DNA of 64,000 nucleotides from Chthoniobacterales bacterium (GTDB lineage Bacteria > Verrucomicrobiota > Verrucomicrobiia > Chthoniobacterales > JAATET01): NCBI GenBank assembly GCA_015655545.1, contig JAATET010000031.1, positions 82,068-146,067 of the forward strand, read 5' to 3'. Under the pieces are notes generated by a model. That model saw only the letters and a list, made by a program, of their open reading frames with translations, was not told where the DNA came from and searched no databases. Positions 16,728-24,411 of this stretch are shown piece by piece. Within the stretch, counting starts at the first letter, position 1, and every line of letters begins with the position of its first letter. The translations under genes were made by a program, and so were the position numbers.

Positions 16728-18263
16728 ATGAGTGCCGAAGCCATGAATGCTGTCGCTTATGTCCGCATGTCGACTGAGCACCAGCAATATTCGACTGATA
16801 ACCAGTCCGATGTCATTCGGGCATACGCTGAACTCCGGGGCCTCAAAATCATTAAGACATTTTCCGACGAGGGGAAAAGCGGACTCCGTATCCAAGGACG
16901 CCTCTCCCTCGAACGGATGTTGGCTGAGGTGCAGTCGGGGAAGGCCGAGTTCAGAGCGATTCTTGTTTATGACGTGAGTCGCTGGGGTCGTTTCCAAGAC
17001 GCCGACGAAAGCGCCTACTACGAGCACATTTGCAAGCGCGCGGGAGTGGCCGTCCATTATTGCGCAGAGCAATTTGAAAACGACGGAAGTCCGGTCAGCA
17101 CCATCGTCAAAGGCGTGAAGCGTGCGATGGCGAGCGAATACAGCCGGGAGTTATCGACCAAAGTTTTCCAAGGAGCCTGCCGTCTTGTGCAGCTTGGATA
17201 CAGGCAGGGAGGGATGGCCGGTTACGGGCTCAGGCGGATGCTCGTTGACCAGAATGGCCAGCCAAAGGGACAACTCGCGATTGGAGAACAAAAGAGCATC
17301 CAGACAGACCGAGTAGTGTTGGTGCCCGGTCCGCCGGAGGAAGTTGCCGAGGTTCGCGCCATGTATGCGGCGTTCGTAAACGATGGAAAAAGCGAGGCGG
17401 AGATTGCTGCGGCCCTGAATAGCTGCGGCATGAAAACCAATCTCGGCCGAGATTGGACTCGTGCCACCGTGCATGAGGTTCTCACCAATGAGAAATATCT
17501 AGGTAACAACGTGTATGCGCGCACGTCGTCGAAATTGAAAAGGGCGTCCGTCGCCAACCCCGAAGACTCTTGGGTGCGGCTGAATGGCGCTTTTCCCTGC
17601 ATCGTTGATGAACACGACTTCTTCACGGCCCGCGGCATCATCCTCGCCCGCAGCCGCAAACTCTCCAACGATGAGATGCTCGACAAGCTGCGTGGTGCTC
17701 TCGCAAAGCATGGGCGTCTTAGTGGTTTCATCATTGACGAAACAGATGAGATGCCTTCAAGCAGCGCCTTCCGACATCGCTTTGGGAGCCTCGTCAGCGC
17801 TTACGTGCTCATCGGTTACACGCCAGACACCGATTACAGTTTTATCGAGGTGAACCGTCGCCTTCGGCGCATGTATCCCGATGTGGTTGCTGAAGTGACC
17901 GGCAAGCTTCGGGACGATGGTGCGACCGTCTTCATCGACGCGGAAACGGACCTGCTTCATGTGAACGGAGAGATTACGGCGTCGCTCGCCATCGCACGCT
18001 GCACTCAAACCATGGCGGGTTCGCTCCGGTGGACTGTGCATCTCGATGAGACGCTACGTCCGGACATCACCATTGCTGCCCGGATGGAGGAAGGGAACGG
18101 GTGTATTCGCGATTATTACCTGCTTCCGGCGATGGACATGGATTTTCAACGCCTGAGGTTGGCCGAGGATAATGGCGTGGGGCTCGACGCATACCGGTTC
18201 CCATCACTCGACTTCTTTTTCCACCTCGCCCGCCGCCGCGACATCGAGGAAATCCCCGTATGA
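16728..18263 (+). CDS. Serine recombinase of a recombinase-ParB module
   Basis: The N-terminal resolvase domain reads AVAYVRMSTEHQQYSTDNQ, with the nucleophile Ser in RMSTEHQ, followed by FSDEGKSGLRIQGRLSLERM and YDVSRWGRFQDADESAYYE. A recombinase domain follows (ILKY-like segment HEVLTNEKYLGNNVYARTSSK). The usual zinc ribbon and coiled-coil are not obvious in the 511 residues. Its stop overlaps the next gene (ATGA), so it is coupled to two ParB-like genes. It is unrelated in detail to the integrase at the element's left end. Confidence 0.9.
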   Translation: MSAEAMNAVAYVRMSTEHQQYSTDNQSDVIRAYAELRGLKIIKTFSDEGKSGLRIQGRLSLERMLAEVQSGKAEFRAILVYDVSRWGRFQDADESAYYEHICKRAGVAVHYCAEQFENDGSPVSTIVKGVKRAMASEYSRELSTKVFQGACRLVQLGYRQGGMAGYGLRRMLVDQNGQPKGQLAIGEQKSIQTDRVVLVPGPPEEVAEVRAMYAAFVNDGKSEAEIAAALNSCGMKTNLGRDWTRATVHEVLTNEKYLGNNVYARTSSKLKRASVANPEDSWVRLNGAFPCIVDEHDFFTARGIILARSRKLSNDEMLDKLRGALAKHGRLSGFIIDETDEMPSSSAFRHRFGSLVSAYVLIGYTPDTDYSFIEVNRRLRRMYPDVVAEVTGKLRDDGATVFIDAETDLLHVNGEITASLAIARCTQTMAGSLRWTVHLDETLRPDITIAARMEEGNGCIRDYYLLPAMDMDFQRLRLAEDNGVGLDAYRFPSLDFFFHLARRRDIEEIPV

Positions 18264-19135
18264 AAGAACGAATCGAGTTTCTGCCTCTCGATAAAATCAA
18301 CGTGCTCAATCCGCGGAAGCGGGAGCCGCGAAAGTTCGCCGAGATCGTCGAGAGCATCCGCCTCGTTGGATTGAAAAAGCCAATCAAAGTCAGCCACAAT
18401 GGCTCGGGCGGTGCGACTTACGACCTCGTTTACGGCCAAGGGAGGCTGGAAGCTTGTCGAGCACTGGGCCACGACCACATCCCGGCCATCGTCGTCGATA
18501 TTTCCAAAGAAGACCGACTGCTCATGAGCCTTGTCGAGAATCTGGCGCGGCGATTTCCGAGAGCTAGTGATGTCATGCGAGAAATTCAGCGCTTGGTAGC
18601 TGCCGGAGACAGTCAAAAGGAAATTTCCCGAAAACTCGGCATCGGAGTTTCGACAATTTCTGGATACCTGATGTTGAGCAAGACGGGCGAAGAGCGGCTC
18701 TTGGAGGCGGTGCTCAAGAATCAGGTCCCGGTTAACATTGCCATGGAGATTGCCCGAACGGGCGACCTCGATTCCCAGCGCGCTCTGTTGTCTGCCTACG
18801 AAAAACAGGAAATCAACCAGATCTCGCTTCGCACCATCCGCAAAGTCATTGAGCAACGCCGCTTGCTGGGCAAGTCGCTCTCTTCTTCGGGAAAGCGAGA
18901 TTCGAAAACCACCGCCGAGACGATGATTCTCGCTCTCCGCCGAGATGCCGACCGGAAAAAAGCCATCGTTCGGAAAGCACGCCTTTGCGACAACCGATTG
19001 CTCTACATCACTGCCGCGCTGCGCAAGCTCACGGGTGATGAGGACTTTCGGAATCTTCTCCGCGCCGAGAAGTTGACCACCTTGCCCGATTTCCTCGCCG
19101 AACGACTCACCTCAAAACTTCCGGAGGCCGCATGA
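18260..19135 (+). CDS. ParB-like protein, first of a pair
   Basis: This 291-residue protein has the ParB N-terminal nuclease-like domain: EFLPLDKINVLNPRKREP, then VYGQGRLEACRALG (the usual GERR region reads GQGRLEA) and VDISKEDRLLMSLVENLAR. An HTH follows (SQKEISRKLGIGVSTISGYL). Such proteins bind CTP and specific DNA in plasmid partition. No ParA is nearby, so partition is doubtful. Guiding the recombinase or regulation is more likely. Confidence 0.87.
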   Translation: MKERIEFLPLDKINVLNPRKREPRKFAEIVESIRLVGLKKPIKVSHNGSGGATYDLVYGQGRLEACRALGHDHIPAIVVDISKEDRLLMSLVENLARRFPRASDVMREIQRLVAAGDSQKEISRKLGIGVSTISGYLMLSKTGEERLLEAVLKNQVPVNIAMEIARTGDLDSQRALLSAYEKQEINQISLRTIRKVIEQRRLLGKSLSSSGKRDSKTTAETMILALRRDADRKKAIVRKARLCDNRLLYITAALRKLTGDEDFRNLLRAEKLTTLPDFLAERLTSKLPEAA

Positions 19136-20007
19136 ACAAACCCAAGCTCGCGTTTAACCCTGAAACCATCCGCGTTAAAATCGAGGATTTGATTCCTGTC
19201 CGCATACCCGACGACCTCGAAAAACGAGTGAAGCGCTATGGCAGTATCCTTTCGTCCTTAAACGAAACAGATGTGGTTGAACCTCTCGTCATCTTTCCTC
19301 TCAAGGGGACCACGGGAAAATATATCATCTTGGATGGCAACCTGCGTTTCCACGCCCTGAGAAAAGTGGGAGCCAAAGATGTGGCCTGTGTCGTGGCGAC
19401 CGAGGATGAATCCTTCATCTACAATTCGCGCATCAGCCGTCTGTCGCCCATCCAAGAACATCGGATGATCGCGAAGGCGGTAAACAATGGCGTGCCGGTT
19501 GAGCGGGTCGCCACGGCTCTGAACCTCTCGGTAGCCCAAGTCAAAGACACCCTCGACTTACTCCGCGGCCTCCACGCCGAGACGATTCAGTTGCTTGAAA
19601 CCCGGAAAATTCCTCGCGCCTCTATCAACATTCTCAAACGCGTCGCTCACGTCCGCCAAATCACGATGGCCGAATTGATGGTGTCGGCGAACAATTTTGG
19701 CGCTCCCTATGCTCAAGCTCTCCTTGCCTCCACCCCGGTCGAGATGCGCTTGGACAAAGAAAAGCCGGTAAAGGTGGGCAATCTCTCAGAAGAAGATGCG
19801 GGGCGTTTACGGGAGGAGATGCAGACGCTCGAATCAGAATACCGAGCCATCGAGGACAGCTATGGTGACAACATCCTCAAATTGACCGCAGCCAAAGGCT
19901 ATCTGAAATCGCTTCTCGGAAATGCGCGGGTCGTGCGTTGGCTGAATCAGAAACACCGTGAGATTTTGGAGCAATTCGAGGTGATCGTCGCTTCGGAAGC
20001 CCTTTAA
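19132..20007 (+). CDS. ParB/RepB-like protein, second of a pair
   Basis: A second ParB-like protein of 291 aa starts inside the stop of the first (ATGA). It has IRVKIEDLIPVRIPDDLEKR, the LDGNLRFHALRKVGAKDV segment, and an HTH at about residues 120-145 (VERVATALNLSVAQVKDTLD). The C-terminus is a helical region ending LNQKHREILEQFEVIVA, similar to RepB C-terminal domains. The two proteins probably act together as a heteromeric DNA-binding partner of the serine recombinase. Confidence 0.85.
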   Translation: MNKPKLAFNPETIRVKIEDLIPVRIPDDLEKRVKRYGSILSSLNETDVVEPLVIFPLKGTTGKYIILDGNLRFHALRKVGAKDVACVVATEDESFIYNSRISRLSPIQEHRMIAKAVNNGVPVERVATALNLSVAQVKDTLDLLRGLHAETIQLLETRKIPRASINILKRVAHVRQITMAELMVSANNFGAPYAQALLASTPVEMRLDKEKPVKVGNLSEEDAGRLREEMQTLESEYRAIEDSYGDNILKLTAAKGYLKSLLGNARVVRWLNQKHREILEQFEVIVASEAL

Positions 20008-20037
20008 CAGCCCAGCGGATTCGGCGAAAGGTAAGAT

Positions 20038-20643
20038 TTACGGAGCGACTGGAGGGAGCTGGAGCCCTTTGATGGTCGCGTCCGTCAGAAGCCGCCTCGG
20101 GATTTTGTGCGTCGTTTGGTCCTGTGTTTCGAGTGTGATTCCCGCGGCGGATTTAACGAGAACGTGCCCCAGAAAGATGGCTCCGTTTTTAAATTCGATG
20201 CGCGAAACCGGTGTCGTTGGGATATTTCGAACCGGAATTGCACGCGCCACCGGAACCGGCGTGGGCGTCACACGTGGTGTGGGCGCCACATATGTTGGAG
20301 GAATATACGTCCGCGGGACATAAACCGGGGCAGGGCGGGGCGTAGGCCGTGGGGTAGGCGCCACATACGTTGGAACGTAGCTGGAAGAGTAATGTGATGG
20401 ACGGTAACCACCGCTTGAGGAGTAGTGGGACGAATGCGATTGGTGTCCCGCAAACTGCACTTCATCCATCACCTGCGGGGAGGCTGATTTTAAAAGCAGT
20501 GGCTCGAACGGTCGTTCGTTCGCATTTTCCAGTTTTGGAGCGGCAGATGTGGGAACATTCGCCTGCGCGTGATTGGACGAAAGTAAAAACGAAACGGCTG
20601 CGGACAATGACGAGGCTCGTTTGAAGATGTCCGCTCCGAACAT
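20038..20643 (-). CDS. hxsA: HxsA-like His-Xaa-Ser repeat protein, putative radical-SAM substrate
   Basis: A signal-like N-terminus (FKRASSLSAAVSFLLSSNHAQA) leads to a short run of His-Xaa-Ser triplets (GHQSHSSHYSSSGGYRPSHY). After it come a Pro/Thr-rich linker (VAPTPRPTPRPAPVYVP) and a small C-terminal beta domain (SRIEFKNGAIFLGHVLV, ending HKIPRRLLTDA). The HXS triplets define substrates of the hxsA-D system, and the gene is divergent from hxsD with 46 bp between starts. The His-Xaa-Ser run is presumably modified by HxsB/HxsC. The export signal suggests a surface or periplasmic product. Confidence 0.78.
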   Translation of the reverse strand: MFGADIFKRASSLSAAVSFLLSSNHAQANVPTSAAPKLENANERPFEPLLLKSASPQVMDEVQFAGHQSHSSHYSSSGGYRPSHYSSSYVPTYVAPTPRPTPRPAPVYVPRTYIPPTYVAPTPRVTPTPVPVARAIPVRNIPTTPVSRIEFKNGAIFLGHVLVKSAAGITLETQDQTTHKIPRRLLTDATIKGLQLPPVAP

Positions 20644-20689
20644 GCCCTCCCCATAGCCGAGACGGCAGCCCCCTCACAGAAAATTCGAT

Positions 20690-21049
20690 TTGTCTCGGAA
20701 TCTCTGTTTTAACACCAGCGTGACCAATCCCCTCTGGAATTTGGTGAGCGAGCAGGTGATTACCGTGCCGCTCAGCGCGAATGTCTATTCGGCAAAAGCG
20801 GCCCTAAAAGCGGCTCACGAAATGACTGACCGATATGTGGTGAAGGTTTCCGAGGAGAATGGAGAAATCGGTGTCTGTCTCCGCACGATGGAAGGCAGTA
20901 TCGACGCTGGGCGAGCTGCGGGCGAATTCCTCAACCGAGTAGCCGACCATCGCCTTCGTGAAATCTTAGACCGAGAAACCGAAGCAACTCGAAACGTTAT
21001 CCTCGCAAATGCGTTGAGCCGCGTCTCCTTCGATGAGCGGGGAAATTGA
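20690..21049 (+). CDS. hxsD: HxsD-like small protein of the His-Xaa-Ser system
   Basis: This 119-residue protein has ITVPLSANVYSAKAALKAAH and EMTDRYVVKVSEENGEIGVCL, the compact alpha/beta pattern of HxsD. HxsD is thought to act as a chaperone or peptide-recognition partner of the radical-SAM enzymes. The track start is a TTG at 20690; an internal GTG near 20741 is also possible. It overlaps the hxsB start by 17 bp and is the first gene of the hxsDBC operon. Confidence 0.75.
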   Translation: MSRNLCFNTSVTNPLWNLVSEQVITVPLSANVYSAKAALKAAHEMTDRYVVKVSEENGEIGVCLRTMEGSIDAGRAAGEFLNRVADHRLREILDRETEATRNVILANALSRVSFDERGN

Positions 21050-22493
21050 AGGGTTAGGTCGAACGTTTTGGGCACCGGACGAGGAAGCCGGAGCTTATCG
21101 CTTATTGCCTTTCAAATTCACGCGCTTGGACGCGTCGCGCTATGCATTGGTCAACGCGGGCGGCGATTTCATCGTGGCAGACCGAGAGACGACTGGGCGG
21201 CTCATTGAGCACCAACTGCCTGCCGGACATCTACAGTTTCCGGATTTCGAAGCTCGTCACTTTTTGTCGCGCGGACAGACCCGCCTTCCGGAAGAAATTC
21301 TCGCGTCCCACTATCGCACCCGCACGGCACGGCTCGCGGATTTCACGGCTCTGCACATTTTTGTCGTTACGCTGAGGTGTGACCACACCTGCCAGTATTG
21401 TCAGGTTTCACGAGTTTCGGAAAATCGAGCTGCATTCGATATGTCGGTCGAGGATGCGGACCTTGCACTCGAACACGTTTTTCGGAGTCCTGCGCAGCAT
21501 ATCAAGATTGAGTTCCAAGGCGGCGAACCACTTCTCAATTTTGAACTTATCCGCCACGTAATTGAGCGAGCAGAACTTCGCACCGGGGGGAGAGACGTCC
21601 AATTTGTCATCACCTCCAATCTCGCTTTCCTGACCGACGAAATCCTCGATTTCTGCCGCGACCGTCCGGTTTTCTTTTCCACGTCTCTCGATGGCCCAGC
21701 CAAACTGCACAACACGAACCGTTCACGGCCAGGTCGGGACAGCTACGAGAAGGCCGTTGAAGGAATTCGACGCGCGCGAGAGGCCCTTGGCCACCATCGC
21801 GTCTCGGCATTGATGACATCCACCGTCGAAAGTTTGACTCAGCCGGAGGCAATCGTGGACGAATACGTTCGTCAGGGATTCGAGTCCATTTTTTTGAGAC
21901 ACATCAGTCCCTATGGATTTGCCGTCAAATCTGCACCGCGTATCGGATACGAGACCGATTCCTTTTTAGAGTTTTTCAAAAAGGCACTCGGCTACATCAT
22001 CGAGTTAAACCAACGCGGCGTGCGCCTCGTTGAATCATATTCCACGCTGCTGCTGACGCGCATCCTAACCAGTCAACCGACTGGATATGTGGACCTCCAG
22101 TCACCCGCAGGCATTGGCATTGCTGCGCTCATCTATAACTACAACGGCAAGGTTTATGCCGCCGATGAAGGACGCATGCTCGCGGAAATGGGTGATGATA
22201 CGTTTTGTCTCGGGCATGTCCGTGACAGCTACCGCTCGCTGTTCATGGACAGTCAGCTCCTCCCGATGCTCCTACAATCGATGGTTGAAGCGGTGCCCAT
22301 GTGTAGTGACTGCGCCTTTCAGCTCTATTGCGGGACCGACCCCGTTTTTCATCACCGAACTCAGGGCGACTTTGTTGGGCATAGACCAACAAGCGCGTTT
22401 TGCAGACGCAACATGGAAGTGATTCGCCATCTCTTGATGCTTTTGAACGACGATCCAAAGTCAGCGCGGGTCTTGAGGTCTTGGGTGCAATGA
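21033..22493 (+). CDS. hxsB: HxsB-like radical-SAM/SPASM maturase
   Basis: This is a radical-SAM enzyme of 486 aa. The iron-sulfur cluster motif is LRCDHTCQYCQVSR (CxxxCxxC) at about residue 113, followed by IEFQGGEPLLNFELI (the GGEP SAM-binding motif). The C-terminal SPASM-like cluster reads MCSDCAFQLYCGTDP. This is the layout of peptide-modifying maturases. It overlaps hxsD at its start and hxsC at its end (ATGA). Its likely substrate is the HXS-repeat protein encoded divergently. Confidence 0.87.
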   Translation: MSGEIEGLGRTFWAPDEEAGAYRLLPFKFTRLDASRYALVNAGGDFIVADRETTGRLIEHQLPAGHLQFPDFEARHFLSRGQTRLPEEILASHYRTRTARLADFTALHIFVVTLRCDHTCQYCQVSRVSENRAAFDMSVEDADLALEHVFRSPAQHIKIEFQGGEPLLNFELIRHVIERAELRTGGRDVQFVITSNLAFLTDEILDFCRDRPVFFSTSLDGPAKLHNTNRSRPGRDSYEKAVEGIRRAREALGHHRVSALMTSTVESLTQPEAIVDEYVRQGFESIFLRHISPYGFAVKSAPRIGYETDSFLEFFKKALGYIIELNQRGVRLVESYSTLLLTRILTSQPTGYVDLQSPAGIGIAALIYNYNGKVYAADEGRMLAEMGDDTFCLGHVRDSYRSLFMDSQLLPMLLQSMVEAVPMCSDCAFQLYCGTDPVFHHRTQGDFVGHRPTSAFCRRNMEVIRHLLMLLNDDPKSARVLRSWVQ

Positions 22494-23605
22494 AACTCGC
22501 CGAGAATATCCTGCCGGAAGCCGGTGTTCAGCGGCGCATCCTCCGAGTTGCGTTCGCATTGGAGTCGGCATTTGATGCCTGTCTTTCGCCCGACAAGACG
22601 ACTCTCAGCTTTTTCGAAACTCCGGGGGCAATCCGATATGTCGAACTTCCTGCCACGCTCGATTATCTGGCGAAGGGGGACATTGTTCGGCTCGATGTCG
22701 CACAGGGCAGCCTGCGAGTCCTCTATCGTAAAGCATCCCCTCACAATTTCTTGTTCTTCACCGAGCGGTGTAACAGCAGGTGTTTGATGTGCTCGCAGCC
22801 TCCCCGCGACATTAACGATGATTACCTCATCGACGATATTCTCGAAGCGATTCCACTGATGTCGCCAGACACAGAACAACTCGGAATCACGGGCGGAGAG
22901 CCAACTTTGGTTGGGGACCGTTTGTTGGACGTGCTGGATTCCATTCATCGGAATCTTCCACGCACTGCGGTTCACATGCTGACGAATGGCCGCAATTTTG
23001 AGCGCGGCAAACTCGCGGCGGACATTGGAAACATCGGGCTAGCCGATTTGATGCTCGGCGTTCCCCTTTACTCCGATACGGCATCTCGGCACGATTTTGT
23101 GGTTCAAGCCCGCGGCGCCTTCGATGAAACAATTCGCGGCCTCTACAATCTCGCGCGGTTCGAAGTGCCAATCGAAATTCGATTTGTTACGCACGCCCAG
23201 ACGGTTGACCGACTGCCACAAACGGCCCGGTATATTGCCCGCAATCTGCCGTTCGTCCGACAGGTCGCTTTCATGGGTCTCGAAATGACGGGCTTCGCGC
23301 GCTCAAACGTAGGTGCGCTTTGGATTGAGGCCGAGGACTACGTGGACAAACTGGCTGAAGCCGTCGATGAATTGCCCCGGAGCATCACACCTTTCATCTA
23401 CAATCACCCGTTGTGCGTGCTTCCTCGAAAATTGTGGCCGTATTCCCGCCAGTCGATTTCAGATTGGAAGAACATCTACCACGATGAGTGCGGCGAGTGT
23501 GCGGCGCGGACGGAATGCGGTGGCTTCTTCGCTTCGTCGGAGTTCCGACGAATTGAAGGAATCAAACCGTTTTCAGTCGCTGACTTGGCCGGTCATCCGG
23601 TCTAG
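22490..23605 (+). CDS. hxsC: HxsC-like radical-SAM protein
   Basis: This is the second radical-SAM enzyme, 371 aa, starting at the ATG that overlaps the hxsB stop; the ORF track extends further upstream inside hxsB. The cluster motif is ERCNSRCLMCSQPP, and the SAM motif is LGITGGEPTL. A C-terminal Cys cluster (DECGECAARTECGG) could bind an auxiliary iron-sulfur centre. HxsC has no homologue outside paired systems, so its presence strongly supports the HXS assignment. Its 3' end overlaps the convergent DUF4236 gene by 33 bp. Confidence 0.86.
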   Translation: MKLAENILPEAGVQRRILRVAFALESAFDACLSPDKTTLSFFETPGAIRYVELPATLDYLAKGDIVRLDVAQGSLRVLYRKASPHNFLFFTERCNSRCLMCSQPPRDINDDYLIDDILEAIPLMSPDTEQLGITGGEPTLVGDRLLDVLDSIHRNLPRTAVHMLTNGRNFERGKLAADIGNIGLADLMLGVPLYSDTASRHDFVVQARGAFDETIRGLYNLARFEVPIEIRFVTHAQTVDRLPQTARYIARNLPFVRQVAFMGLEMTGFARSNVGALWIEAEDYVDKLAEAVDELPRSITPFIYNHPLCVLPRKLWPYSRQSISDWKNIYHDECGECAARTECGGFFASSEFRRIEGIKPFSVADLAGHPV

Positions 23606-24277
23606 CAAGTCGGTCTGGTAGGCGGGAATGGCCGCCGCCATCCCCTCATATTGGACGATTACGCTCGTGCCGCTGATTTTATAGAGTTTCACGCGCGTTC
23701 CCTTTCGGACTCCGCGAAGCCCGGTTTGGACTGCTCCGGTGCGAACCGGAAACGACACATCCGCGGTCAAAATCAATGAATCGGGAGTGTAGTTGTCGGG
23801 ACGCTCTGAGCTTTGTGTGACCGCCTGTGCCCGCGCTATCGGAACCGCTAAAGCCTTTCGAACTTCGGGCGTCGGAACTGCCGTGGGAGCCGGAGCCGGA
23901 GTTGCAGTCGGCTCGCTCGCCGCGGGAACGTCCGCAACGTCAGGGGTCGCAGTCCGAGACGTTCTATTGGTTTCTGAGTTGGATATCAGACCAATCAGCC
24001 AAACAAATCCGAAGACTCCGGCGACAATGTAAAACCATTTACCGCTTCGCTTTCCTTTGGGCATATTAGGCGGGAGTGGCGGCGGGTTGGCCGAATGTTT
24101 GGTCGATGTCGAGTAGGACAGCCCAGTCCCGGGGATTCCGAGAGTCGTGCGCGTGCCCCGCTTGCTGACGTTCACCGTCACGCCTCTCCCTCCGAGGCTG
24201 AGGGAACTGCCTCGCTTCCCGAGATTCCATCGCACCCCGGGAAGAATCTTGAAACTCTTTCGGAATCGCCATCCCAT
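23573..24277 (-). CDS. DUF4236 protein with membrane segment and SH3-like end
   Basis: From the chosen ATG at 24277 the protein begins MGWRFRKSFKILPGVRWNL and continues LSLGGRGVTVNVSKRGTRTT, the DUF4236 signature. A transmembrane helix follows (FYIVAGVFGFVWLIGLI), then a Pro/Ala/Thr linker. The C-terminal domain of about 65 residues (ADVSFPVRTGAVQTGLRGV, then GTRVKLYKISGTSVIVQYEG) resembles a bacterial SH3 domain. It is the last gene of the operon with the kinase, 134 bp after the kinase stop. Function unknown, probably a membrane-bound partner of the triad. Confidence 0.82.
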   Translation of the reverse strand: MGWRFRKSFKILPGVRWNLGKRGSSLSLGGRGVTVNVSKRGTRTTLGIPGTGLSYSTSTKHSANPPPLPPNMPKGKRSGKWFYIVAGVFGFVWLIGLISNSETNRTSRTATPDVADVPAASEPTATPAPAPTAVPTPEVRKALAVPIARAQAVTQSSERPDNYTPDSLILTADVSFPVRTGAVQTGLRGVRKGTRVKLYKISGTSVIVQYEGMAAAIPAYQTDLLDRMTGQVSD

Positions 24278-24411
24278 GCCTAGTCCTTGAACCGCATCCA
24301 AATCAGCCATCCCCCGGCTGTAAAGGCCAATCCGGAATCCGCGCTCTTTGTCTCATCTTCGGGAGAAGACAGGGCGGCTCTGACATGTGATTTAATTTGC
24401 GATTTCATCGG

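Noticed and set aside
18260-20007. Plasmid partition locus or integrated plasmid
   Set aside because: There are two ParB-like genes but no ParA or replication initiator, and both are coupled to a serine recombinase.
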